Below are positions 36,519-45,391 of a DNA stretch of 64,000 nt, piece by piece. This DNA is from JAZKBN01 sp040388605 (GTDB lineage: Bacteria > Bacteroidota > Bacteroidia > Cytophagales > Flexibacteraceae), in NCBI GenBank assembly GCA_040388605.1, contig JAZKBN010000062.1, positions 6,245 through 70,244 of the forward strand, in the 5' to 3' direction. The first letter of the stretch is position 1. Every line of letters starts with the position of its first letter. A program made the position numbers and the translations under genes. The notes below the pieces were generated by a model. That model worked only from the letters and a program-made list of their open reading frames with translations, ran no database searches and was not told the origin of the DNA.

Positions 36519-37475
36519 ATGTCTGAAACTCTTCCGGTGCATAAGAATTTAAATGACCATAAAGCCTGCTCACCCCCGGTGCAGGCTGCCAGCTACTCAA
36601 TTCGCGATCTTGAGCAGATATCGGGAATAAAGGCGCATACCCTGCGCATTTGGGAGCAGCGCTATGGTATTTTAGCGCCCCGCAGAACCGATACAAACAT
36701 TCGCCTGTACGACGACTCTGACCTTCGTTCGCTGCTGAACATCAGCCTGCTGAATGCTAATGGTTACCGCATCAGTAAAATTGCCTGCATGAGTCCTGAA
36801 TCGGTGCAGCAGGAGGTAATGGCTATTACAGAAAGCAAATGCCGTTGCTGCGACCAGCAACAGGCCCTCATTTCCTGCATGCTTGAGCTCGACGAAGACC
36901 GTTTCGAAAAAGTGCTCAGCAACAACATCATGAACTGCGGTCTGGACCGCACCATGACAAGTGTCATTTTTCCGCTCCTGCAGCGCATAGCCGCCCTTTG
37001 GCAAACCGGATCGGTGAGCCGGGCGCATGAGAATTTTGTGCGCCTGCTGGTGCGCCAAAAGCTGATTGTGGCCATAGACGGGCAGACCAGCAGCAACCGC
37101 AGCCCCTCGGCCGGTAAGTTCATGCTCTGCCTCCCCGACAGTGAAACCTCTGAAAACGGTTTACTTTTTGCGCATTACCTGCTCCGCCTCCGCAAGCAGC
37201 GCAGCGTGTACACCGGCCGCAGCCTGAGCCCTGAAGACCTGCAAAGCGCCTACGACACCTATCGCCCTGATTGCATAGTGTGCGTAAGCCCAGCCGCCGC
37301 ATGGCCCGCCGAGTTCCTGAAGTATGCCGAGGGCCTGGGCCGCATGTTCCCCGAAAGCAGGGTGGTGTTGGTCGGTCATCGTATAGATTCTGTACCCGAA
37401 TCACCTGCTGAGAACGTAATTATTCTCAACAGCTTTGAAGATTTTATCGGGTTTATGGATTCGGTGAGGCATTAA
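36519..37475 (+). CDS. MerR-family regulator with degenerate cobalamin-binding (CarH-like) domain
   Basis: A 318-residue transcription factor. Residues 25-95 are a MerR winged helix (YSIRDLEQISGIKAHTLRIW). Residues about 115-195 match the helical B12-binding subdomain and 197-315 the Rossmann subdomain of CarH/LitR photoreceptor repressors. Key ligands are missing: the CarH pattern W-H then E-H ten residues later is here W161-Q162 and E171-N172, and the ExHxxG motif carrying the lower axial His is ETSENG (Ser 211). It probably does not bind cobalamin and so does not sense light by that route. It divides a two-component cluster from the T9SS remnant region. Confidence 0.82.
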   Translation: MSETLPVHKNLNDHKACSPPVQAASYSIRDLEQISGIKAHTLRIWEQRYGILAPRRTDTNIRLYDDSDLRSLLNISLLNANGYRISKIACMSPESVQQEVMAITESKCRCCDQQQALISCMLELDEDRFEKVLSNNIMNCGLDRTMTSVIFPLLQRIAALWQTGSVSRAHENFVRLLVRQKLIVAIDGQTSSNRSPSAGKFMLCLPDSETSENGLLFAHYLLRLRKQRSVYTGRSLSPEDLQSAYDTYRPDCIVCVSPAAAWPAEFLKYAEGLGRMFPESRVVLVGHRIDSVPESPAENVIILNSFEDFIGFMDSVRH

Positions 37476-37480
37476 AAAAA

Positions 37481-37612
37481 TTACTGCTTTATTATTTTGC
37501 CTGTGCTAACGCCTCCTTGGCTTGTGAACCTGTAAACGTACAGGCCGGGAGCGAGGGTGCTTATATCGGTTTTATCTCCGGGTTGGTAGGGCTGGGTTTG
37601 GAGGGTAATCAG
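37481..37612 (-). pseudogene. Orphan T9SS C-terminal sorting domain fragment
   Basis: Directly after, and in the same frame as, the TAG stop of the next gene upstream (37615-37613), 43 codons read as the end of another type A sorting domain: DISTLAPGLYVYRFTSQGG and GKIIKQ before a TAA at 37483-37481. It has no start and no N-terminus, so it is a remnant of a deleted or fused cargo gene, only reachable by readthrough of the TAG. Confidence 0.75.
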
Positions 37613-39160
37613 CTATTTAATAACCACCATTTTTAGGGTAGCAATCGGTGTTCCGTCAGTTATAAGCGAATAAGCATAAATACCTGAAGGCATACCTGAT
37701 AGGCTAAATAAATGTATGCCATGCTTGCTTTGTAATAAAGGTATTGTACTTAATTCTCTGCCCGAAACATCATGCACAATTATCTCAGCCTGCTTTACGC
37801 CTTCAGGAATAAAATAAGGAATGCTTGTACTCTCCCCCACCGGGTTAGGCATATTCTGCCCTAAGTAAACCCTGTTAGAAACCGGCTTCACATTGCCGAC
37901 CGTATCTGTACCTATCCATGTACTGTCCTCCGGGCAAAAGAATTGGGAGGAGCAATAGTGGTTACCAACACCCGAAACGCGTGCGAAGTAGAAATCATCA
38001 AAAAAGCCGCTCGGTGTGAAGGCATTATCCTGATACCCTGCAAAAACAGCATCTCCAAACCCGGAATAGGCAGCACCTTTTAGTATTCTTCGAGGATCAT
38101 TAGGCCAACTTACTTTACCCAAAAGCCTGCCTGTAGCACTATATCTACCAATTCNNNNNNNNNNGAATACGGAATAAAATCCAAAAAAACTTATGTATAA
38201 TAATACTATAATGCTGTCAGTAAATGAATATACAGTCATTATTATTGTTCCGTCAGTATTTACATAGGCTTTACTAATTGTACCTGCATTAATAACACTA
38301 CCCCATTGGTAAGTGTAAAACCGGTCATACTTTCCAAAGAAAGAAGAATCGGCACCTGAATAAAATCCATTTACTACATAACCTCCGTCAGGATGCTGTG
38401 AAATAAAACCATCGTTCAAAGTGATACGGCTTGGGGTTTCAAATATCTTGAAATCAAGTACAGGAACTCCATCTAAAGCTCGAAGCTCAGAAAGCCACAG
38501 ACGGCGGCCAACGGTGCCTGATACCAAGTAATTACCATTTGGCTTTAGTTCAACATGATAAGCTTCGCTGGTTGTAATCTTAGGATATTTATTGCTCCAA
38601 CGTATGTTGCCGTCTTTATCGTAACGCCTGGCAAACATATCCCGATAATATTGGCCGACTATTACAGTACCTCCATCGGGTAAAAGAATCATGTCGGTAA
38701 CCTCAACCCTTGCTGTATCATTCTCCCATTTTTGCCATAAAACTCTGCCTGAAGTATCGGTTTTAAATAAGCGTATACCTTATAACTGAGTTTGACCAAA
38801 CAAAGGGTGTGCATCTACTGAAACAGCAACAAAGAGATTTCCTTCATTATTCCTGCACATAGCATCCGCGCTACCGTAAAAGTTCCTTTCGCTTGTATCA
38901 GGTAAAGGTTTGGTCCAGTAAACATGCCCCGTTGAACTTATTTTAATAAGGCAAGCTCCCGAATAAATATTACTCATATTATCTGAACCGCCGAACTCTT
39001 CACTATTACCGGATGCTATATAGCATCCGGTATCATATCGTAAAACAGCTTTTACAGTTTCAGATTTGCGGTAGCCATAATCCTTTTCCCAAACAAGTCG
39101 CTGACCTGAAACATAAAGGCATGAGAATAATAATAATAAATACAAAAGGTAGTATTTCAT
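37613..39160 (-). pseudogene. T9SS-secreted repeat protein interrupted by an in-frame stop and an N gap
   Basis: From the ATG at 39160 a signal peptide (LLLFSCLYVSGQ) leads into beta-propeller-like repeats (LVWEKDYGYRKSETVKAV; KISSTGHVYWTKPLPD). A TAA at 38782-38780 stops the frame, which then continues in phase (GIRLFKTDTSGRVLWQKW) through MILLPDGGTVIVG to a complete type A sorting domain (IIVHDVSGRELSTI, MPSGIYAYSLI) and a TAG at 37615-37613. Ten N at 38155-38164 interrupt the second half without changing frame. So the whole is one gene of about 515 codons with one nonsense codon. It may be a real mutation or an assembly error. Confidence 0.8.
38155..38164. other. Assembly gap (10 N)
   Basis: Ten N within the interrupted T9SS protein gene; sequence on both sides is in one frame, so the true gap length is probably a multiple of three different from ten by 0, 3 or 6. 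Confidence 0.95.
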
Positions 39161-39190
39161 AGATATATGAATTAACAGGAATCTGAAACG

Positions 39191-39740
39191 CTATCTTACA
39201 ATTGTCATTTTCAGGGTTGAGGCCGGGATACCATCTAAATATAAGGTATAAATATACATAGATGATGCAAGCATTTGAGTTGATAAATCCACTTTACCTT
39301 CTCCACGCTCAGCAATATTAACGGAAGCGACCTTACGTCCTGTTACTATTTCGCGCAGTATCAATCATATCTAATTGCGCATTAAGCACAATCAAGGGTA
39401 CGGTATTGCTTCCGCGGTACTTTTGCTTAAGCCGGTACAGCTTGCCAGGCGCATCTGCAAAGTTAGTAGAATTAAGTTCGGCTTGGCTGAGCTCAAATAC
39501 CGCTTGGGCCATCCTGTCTGAATTGCAGGTGTCCGGTTTACCTGGCGTTCTTTTGATACCCAAATTAGCCCACGGGTATACACGATCGTATAAAATATTT
39601 GTTTGCATGCCCGCCTTGCTCAGACGGGCCAACTTTTGGTCGGCCATTTCTCGAAAGCTTTTTGTTGTGTCGGTATTTTGGGCAAACAATCGTCCTATGC
39701 TCAACGTAAAAATAAAAAGATAAAATGCTGATTTTTTTAT
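39191..39740 (-). pseudogene. Truncated T9SS-cargo gene: lost start codon, N-terminus joined out of frame to a sorting domain
   Basis: A signal peptide reads from an ATA where ATG is expected (39740-39738): KKSAFYLFIFTLSIGRLFAQ, then about 110 residues (SFREMADQKLARLSK, DRVYPWANLGI) up to a stop at about 39333. The adjoining sequence, in another frame (39358 to 39191), reads as a type A sorting domain: IVTGRKVASVNIAERG, SSMYIYTLYLDG and STLKMTIVR, similar to the tail of the neighbouring pseudogene. This suggests an internal deletion that removed the body of a larger protein and broke the frame, plus start-codon loss. The TTG at 39704 could start a short product. Confidence 0.72.
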
Positions 39741-39784
39741 GCTTAAATAGTTTTTATTGTTAAATATTTATTAAGAATTAGTTT

Positions 39785-41845
39785 TTACTTTATAACTGTT
39801 AAACTACTTTTAAACACCCTTCCCCTGCCATTACTCAGCAGGCAGAAATAAGTTCCGGCGGGCAGGTTTTCAGCCCCCCAATTATTTTTATAAGGTTGGG
39901 CTTCAAAAACACTTTTACCCCATCGGTTGTAAACCTGCAAACGGTTGCCGGGGTATAAATCAAGGTTACTGATAAAAAGGTTTTCATTGTACACATCCCC
40001 GTTAGGCGTTATCACGTTAGGGATATTGATGGGGTAAGCAGTAATATCGCAACCCAAGAGTGCAAGGCTGTCGTATGTAATCAGAAGTTGAACCGGCGGT
40101 TCAATGCAGCCCGAAGAATCGGTTTCCGTTACAGTTAATAAGCGCGGACCTGGCTCGGTTTGCCAGCTTACCAAGGCCATGCTGCCCGAAGCCGAAAGCA
40201 GGATTCCGCCTGTAACCTGCCATTGAAATGCAGAGCCCGGCAGTCCGCTTACAATGTATTTGAGCGAATCAGTTTGATGCGGGCAAATCAGTGGATTGTT
40301 TGCTGAAAGGCTCGGGCGGCGAAAGCTGATATTAATTACCGGTGAAGGCGGGCTTAGGCAGCCGTTTTTACCTTTCGCCCTCAAGCTTAATGAACCTTCG
40401 GAGCTAAGCATCACAATGCGGTTGGTGTCACCGTTACTCCAAAGATAGCTTTCACCTTCAGGAAGCACCGGCCCCTGCAATGAGAACATATAGCCGGGGC
40501 AGGCTGTTGTATTGGTCAGGGAAACCGGCGGGCCAGGCGATGCCGGAAGCGGTAACACATTGATAAAAACCGGTTCTGAAGGCAAGGAAGTGCAGCCGTT
40601 TGAAACCGTTTGAACGGTATACATGCCGGGCCTTGTTACATTAATACTTTGCGTGCTTGCACCGTTAGACCAAATATAAGATGAGGAGGCGAAAGATATT
40701 TTGCGGACAGCACTGTTACCGGCATCGGAAACATATAAATTCCCTTCGTTATCATGCACAATTCCTGAAGGCCCATCAAATTTTGCAGATAATGCAGAGC
40801 CATCAATATAGCCTCCAATAGTTTCAAGGTAAGCAGGTTTTTTTCCGGCAATTGTTTTTACAACACCCTCCGGAGTTATTCTACATATTCTTTCATTATG
40901 TCCATCGCAAACGTAGAGATTGCCAACACCATCAATGTCCATAGCTCCGGGAAAGTAGAATCTTGCTTCGTTTGCGGGGCCATCTTCATAACCAATAACA
41001 GTATCGCCGGCAAAAGTGCTTACAATCCCGGTCGGGCTTAATTTCCGAATGCATCTGTTCAGAGCATCGGATAAATAAATATTACCCGAATCATCTTGTA
41101 CAGCGTGGGTTAAGCCATAGAATTCGGCACTCAATGCAGGGCCATTTAGATATCCATTCTTACTATCGCTTCTCCCTGCCAATGTGGTAACCACTCCGGC
41201 AGGTGTTATTTTCCTTACACGGTTATAGTCAAGCAAAATAATATTACCGTCAGCATCAGGTATCATATCCTGAATTGATTGAAATCTTGCAGTCGAGCCT
41301 TTTCCGTCAGCATAGCCGAGTAGTCCGCCTGCTAATGTATCGAAAAAACCATCTGACCTTAATTTACATATGTATATAGTAGCAGCATTAGAAGAATAAA
41401 GTGAAAAATAAGTGCCTGAGTTTTTATTAAATACAAAGCGGCCTGCTCTGCCAAATATAACTGAACTGTCTCTGTTAAAAGGATAATTGGCCTTTAGTTT
41501 TGTAATTAAACCACTAAGAGTTACTGTACGCATACCATTACAAACACCTACATATAATTTGCCGGATGAGTCTATAGAAAGTCTGCCTGCACCGCAGGTA
41601 CAAGGTAGACCCCCAAAATCACAATTTGAAAAACGAGCTATTGTGCTCACAAATCTTTCAGCCGTCGCATCTGAAGAGCTTAGGTTTACGCTTCCGCCTT
41701 CGCAAAAAGTTATGGGCCCAGAGGACTTTATTACCGGCTTATGGCAGGCAGGGGTATCTACCGGTATTTCTTTAAATGCAGGAGTACCGGCAAAACCCGG
41801 CAGAGCACCGCAAGTAAGCAGTAAATAAAAAATGAAACGCACCAT
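39785..41845 (-). CDS. Secreted NHL-repeat/Ig-like protein with T9SS type B C-terminal domain
   Basis: A 686-residue secreted protein, a short paralogue of the two giant NHL proteins in this window. Signal peptide (1-19), one Ig-like start (SGPITFCEGGSVNLSS), an NHL propeller (about 65-375; units such as IDSSGKLYVG and QDDSGNIYLSDALNRCIRK), Ig-like modules with YIWSNGASTQSINV and YLWSNGDTNRIVML, and a type B sorting domain at the end (NVITPNGDVYNENLF, VYNRWGKSVFEA, LPAGTYFCLLSNG). It is intact, unlike its three downstream neighbours. Confidence 0.9.
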   Translation of the reverse strand: MVRFIFYLLLTCGALPGFAGTPAFKEIPVDTPACHKPVIKSSGPITFCEGGSVNLSSSDATAERFVSTIARFSNCDFGGLPCTCGAGRLSIDSSGKLYVGVCNGMRTVTLSGLITKLKANYPFNRDSSVIFGRAGRFVFNKNSGTYFSLYSSNAATIYICKLRSDGFFDTLAGGLLGYADGKGSTARFQSIQDMIPDADGNIILLDYNRVRKITPAGVVTTLAGRSDSKNGYLNGPALSAEFYGLTHAVQDDSGNIYLSDALNRCIRKLSPTGIVSTFAGDTVIGYEDGPANEARFYFPGAMDIDGVGNLYVCDGHNERICRITPEGVVKTIAGKKPAYLETIGGYIDGSALSAKFDGPSGIVHDNEGNLYVSDAGNSAVRKISFASSSYIWSNGASTQSINVTRPGMYTVQTVSNGCTSLPSEPVFINVLPLPASPGPPVSLTNTTACPGYMFSLQGPVLPEGESYLWSNGDTNRIVMLSSEGSLSLRAKGKNGCLSPPSPVINISFRRPSLSANNPLICPHQTDSLKYIVSGLPGSAFQWQVTGGILLSASGSMALVSWQTEPGPRLLTVTETDSSGCIEPPVQLLITYDSLALLGCDITAYPINIPNVITPNGDVYNENLFISNLDLYPGNRLQVYNRWGKSVFEAQPYKNNWGAENLPAGTYFCLLSNGRGRVFKSSLTVIK

Positions 41846-42554
41846 AAAAATTTGGCAGATATTATTGCCGAAGCAATATGTGGGTATATATTAAGAATGT
41901 GAAATTGTTTTTTTATTAAGCAATAGTTGCAATGCCTTTAACTACCCTTCATCAATACTGAAGTTTAGGCATTTGGCGTTTGAATGCCCCTGAAAGCACG
42001 GCGTGCTTACCCGTTTTGCCAAGGGTTTGTGGCCTGGACATGCATTCTGCAAAAATTAATAATTAAAATTGCTGCAAGCCACCTGCAAATAAAAGTGAGG
42101 TGGTAATTGTGTGATTCATGCTGTTTAAAATAGCGGATTAAAGCCTCTTTGATGTCGGTTTTTTTAAAATTTATACTCTTATAAAGGTCGGTTGAAAAGC
42201 AAACCAGAAATGGTGTTGAAAAAATAAGAATATATGATACAAAAAAATATAGTTAAAAGCAGTTTCAATATAAATGGAAAAGTATAATTAATTATTGCAA
42301 TGCAGCTAATAGCAATACCTTCAGGACCCATGTTGCTTATTCATGATACCTTCATATTTTCCAATCCCGTAAAACTATAATCGGTTTTACTTCGTTAGTA
42401 TATAAGAACTTCAGTAAACCAATTCAGCATTTCGGCGAAGAGTTTTATGAATTTCGGGAGGTGAACCGGCAGCGGTATGCTTATCGGGTCCAAAATAGCC
42501 TTAACTTAATAGCCTGATTGCTATCTGCCTTCAATATCGCTTCAAATATTCACA
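41846..42554. other. Long AT-rich intergenic region (709 bp)
   Basis: Lies between divergent genes. Read in all frames it is rich in stops and I see no gene, RNA or clear promoter pair; it has many A/T runs, for example near 42170-42290. The promoters of both flanking genes should lie here. Confidence 0.5.
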
Positions 42555-43262
42555 ATGGAACCTGAATACCTTACTCCCGACGAATCGGAATCTGAAAACA
42601 CAGCCGATACCGTAGCTGTAGCAGCTGCGCCTCAGCCCGATTTGAAAGATGCCTTTATTACATACCTGCTCGAAAACGGGCAGCGTCCGCCATCTGTATT
42701 TAAATTTGCCCGCGACCTGGGTATTTCTGAATCTGCATTTTACACGCAATACAATTCCTTCGATGCCCTTGAAAAAGACATCTGGACTGGCTATGCCACC
42801 CAGGCTATAGATACAGTAACCTCCGACCCGGTTTACGCCGGTTATACAATACGCGAAAAGCTGCTCAGCTTTTACTTTACATTGGTACAGAACCTGCTTA
42901 CCAACCGCAGCTACGTTTTGCTCACCTTAAAGGGCGGCCACGAGCCTTTGCGCATTTTTCCTTCGGTGCTCAGCGGTTTCAGGAAGGTATTTGTTGAGTA
43001 CGCCAAAAACCTGGTTGCCATGGGGCTTGCCGATGGTGAAATTGCCGCAAGGCCCTATATAACAGATAAGTACGGTGAGTCTTTATGGCTGCAGCTTATG
43101 TTTGTTATCAATTTCTGGCTGAAAGACGAAAGTGCAGGCTTCGAGAAAACCGATGCTGCCATTGAAAAGGCTGTAAACCTGAGCATGGATGTTATGGGCC
43201 GCAATACCCTGGATTCTGCTTTCGATTTTGCGAAATTCCTTTTCCAAAGCCGGAAAAATTAG
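42555..43262 (+). CDS. TetR-family-like regulator
   Basis: A 235-residue all-helical protein. Residues about 32-80 resemble a TetR DNA-binding domain (FARDLGISESAFYTQYNSFDALE), though less canonical than usual, after an acidic N-terminal tail rich in Glu, Ala and Thr. The remaining residues are helices typical of the ligand-binding part (IREKLLSFYFTLVQNLL). It is 60 bases upstream of an ABC1-type kinase gene on the same strand; TetR plus ABC1 pairs occur in other Bacteroidota, so they probably work together. Confidence 0.82.
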   Translation: MEPEYLTPDESESENTADTVAVAAAPQPDLKDAFITYLLENGQRPPSVFKFARDLGISESAFYTQYNSFDALEKDIWTGYATQAIDTVTSDPVYAGYTIREKLLSFYFTLVQNLLTNRSYVLLTLKGGHEPLRIFPSVLSGFRKVFVEYAKNLVAMGLADGEIAARPYITDKYGESLWLQLMFVINFWLKDESAGFEKTDAAIEKAVNLSMDVMGRNTLDSAFDFAKFLFQSRKN

Positions 43263-43322
43263 TTCAGGCTTTGCTTGCTGTATTTAGTTCACCTTTAATG
43301 GCTTGCCTTTCGGGGCAAAAGA

Positions 43323-44642
43323 ATGAAAGAACAAACCAGGATACCTACGGGCAAAGTTGAGCGCGCGGGTAAGTTTTTGCAAACAGGGCTGAAAGTAGGC
43401 GGTAACTACCTGAAATATTATACCCGCAAAACCCTTAATCCCGATACCACCCGCGAAGAGCTTAATGCCGATAACGCCGATGATATCTACGAATCTTTAA
43501 GCGAGCTCAAGGGCAGCGCTTTAAAGGTGGCCCAAATGATGAGCATGGACCGTAACCTGCTCCCAAAGGCTTATTCCGATAAGTTCCAGATGAGCCAGTA
43601 CAGCGCACCGCCGCTTTCTGGGCCCCTGGTGGTTAAAACCTTTCAGCAGTATTTCGGCAAAGGTCCGCAGCAGCTTTTCGATACTTTCGATTTGAAGGCA
43701 GGCAATGCAGCCAGCATAGGGCAGGTGCACTTTGCCACTAAAGCCGGTAAGCATTTGGCCGTAAAAGTGCAGTATCCCGGCATTGCATCGGGTATAGCAT
43801 CTGACCTGAAAATGGTTAAACCATTCGCCATCAAGCTCATGGGCCTCAATAAGGCCGAGGTGGAGCGTTACATGGAAGAGGTGGAAAGTAAATTACAGGA
43901 AGAAACTGATTATGCCCTGGAGCTGCGTCGCGGCCGTGAGATTGCAAAAGCCTGTGCGCCGCTCATTGATCTTATTTTCCCTGAATATTACCCTGAGCTG
44001 AGCAGCCCGCGTATTTTAACCATGGACCGCCTAAGCGGGCTGCACCTGAAAGATTTCCTGGAAACAAAGCCCTCGCAGGAGGTGCGAAACCGGATTGGGC
44101 AGGCCCTCTGGGATTTTTACGAATTCCAGATTCACAACCTCTTGCAGGTGCACGCCGACCCACACCCGGGCAACTTCCTCATGCACCCCGACGGTCGCTT
44201 GGGCGTTATAGATTTCGGATGCGTAAAAGTATTGCCGAAGTCCTTTTATACAAATTATTTCTCGCTCATCAATCTTCAGAATCTTGAAGACGGTCAAAGG
44301 GCAGAGCAGCTGTTTTATAACCTTGAATTCCTGTATCCGGAAGATACCCCGCAGGATAAGGCTTTCTTCGGACGCATTTTCAAAACCATGATTGAATTGC
44401 TGGGCCGTCCCTTCCACGGCGAAACCTTCGATTTTGGCGACGATGAATATTTCAGCAGTATTTACGAATTCGGCGAAAAACTCTCGCAGATGAAAGAGCT
44501 TAAAGATTCGAAAATTGCGCGCGGCTCGAAAGACGGTTTATATATTAACCGTACTTATTACGGCCTGTATTCTATGCTGAACGCATTAAAAGCAAATATT
44601 ACCACGCATTCTGTTTTTAAGGAAATGGTGGCAGAGGTGTAG
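43323..44642 (+). CDS. ABC1/AarF-family atypical kinase
   Basis: A 439-residue UbiB/COQ8-like kinase-fold protein. Visible motifs: KVAQMMSMD (68-76, where the family has KxGQ), NAASIGQVHFA (128-138, the Ala-rich nucleotide loop), the VAIK-type Lys in LAVKVQYPG (148), the catalytic loop VHADPHPGNF and the metal-binding DFG in VIDFGCVK. Members are needed for quinone biosynthesis or lipid handling; the true substrate is unclear. The Gly of KxGQ is Ala here. It is the second gene of a pair with a TetR-like regulator and ends at a bidirectional terminator. Confidence 0.9.
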   Translation: MKEQTRIPTGKVERAGKFLQTGLKVGGNYLKYYTRKTLNPDTTREELNADNADDIYESLSELKGSALKVAQMMSMDRNLLPKAYSDKFQMSQYSAPPLSGPLVVKTFQQYFGKGPQQLFDTFDLKAGNAASIGQVHFATKAGKHLAVKVQYPGIASGIASDLKMVKPFAIKLMGLNKAEVERYMEEVESKLQEETDYALELRRGREIAKACAPLIDLIFPEYYPELSSPRILTMDRLSGLHLKDFLETKPSQEVRNRIGQALWDFYEFQIHNLLQVHADPHPGNFLMHPDGRLGVIDFGCVKVLPKSFYTNYFSLINLQNLEDGQRAEQLFYNLEFLYPEDTPQDKAFFGRIFKTMIELLGRPFHGETFDFGDDEYFSSIYEFGEKLSQMKELKDSKIARGSKDGLYINRTYYGLYSMLNALKANITTHSVFKEMVAEV

Positions 44643-44674
44643 GTAGTTGTTGCCATATTTACAGCTTACCAATC

Positions 44675-44709
44675 ACACATAATGCACTTCAACAGGGTGC
44701 ATTATGTGT
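44675..44709. terminator. Bidirectional terminator between ABC1 kinase and macro-domain genes
   Basis: 13-bp perfect stem (44675-44687 with 44697-44709) between two convergent genes; the stop codon of the macro-domain gene lies inside the stem. Confidence 0.8.
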
Positions 44710-45214
44710 TTAACAAGGCCCTGTATATTGAAGCATCAGCTTCACTGAAACAAACAAAGGTAACAAGCTTAACTGCCTTACTTTCTGCCAGGAATGCCTG
44801 CACTGTTTTAATTGCAATTTTGGCAGCTTCTCTTTTGGGGTAGCCATAAATTCCGGTACTTATGCCCGGGAATGCAATGCTTTTTAAATTGTTTTTCTCG
44901 GCAAGCTTGAGGCTGTTTAAATAGGCATTTTTCAGCAGTTCAGGCTCACCTTTATTGCCGCCCTGCCAAACCGGGCCCACCGTATGTATCACATATTCAG
45001 CCGGTAATTTACCGGCAGTGGATATTACTGCTTCACCTGTTTTGCAGCCGCCCTGCCTGTTTACAATATCACGGCATTCGTTCAGAATTGCAGGTCCGCC
45101 TGCCCGGTGAATAGCGCCGTCTACCCCGCCGCCGCCCATTAATGAGCTATTGGCGGCGTTTACAATGGCATCGGCCTTAATGGTGGTAATATCTGCGGTT
45201 ATTACTTCAATCAT
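44702..45214 (-). CDS. Macro-domain protein, O-acetyl-ADP-ribose deacetylase-like
   Basis: A 170-residue single macro domain of the YmdB type. The N-terminus IEVITADITTIKADAIVNAANSS and the glycine-rich GGGGVDGAIHRAGG form the ADP-ribose pocket, and GISTGIYGYPKREAAKIA is the phosphate-binding loop. Such enzymes hydrolyse O-acetyl-ADP-ribose and remove ADP-ribose from proteins. Cytoplasmic. Single gene, divergent from the HtrA-type protease gene. Confidence 0.93.
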   Translation of the reverse strand: MIEVITADITTIKADAIVNAANSSLMGGGGVDGAIHRAGGPAILNECRDIVNRQGGCKTGEAVISTAGKLPAEYVIHTVGPVWQGGNKGEPELLKNAYLNSLKLAEKNNLKSIAFPGISTGIYGYPKREAAKIAIKTVQAFLAESKAVKLVTFVCFSEADASIYRALLNT

Positions 45215-45391
45215 GGTTTTTGTTTGTTTGAGTATATAAGCTGCACCACCGTTTAATGCGCCATTTTTACCGTTGATTTCGTATAAGCGGCCATTGCAAA
45301 TTTCCTTCCTGAAATTTTGACAGTTTTACGCAATTTGGCGTTATATTTTCTGTACCGCCTTATATCAGTCTTTGGTACTTTTAAGCCATTT

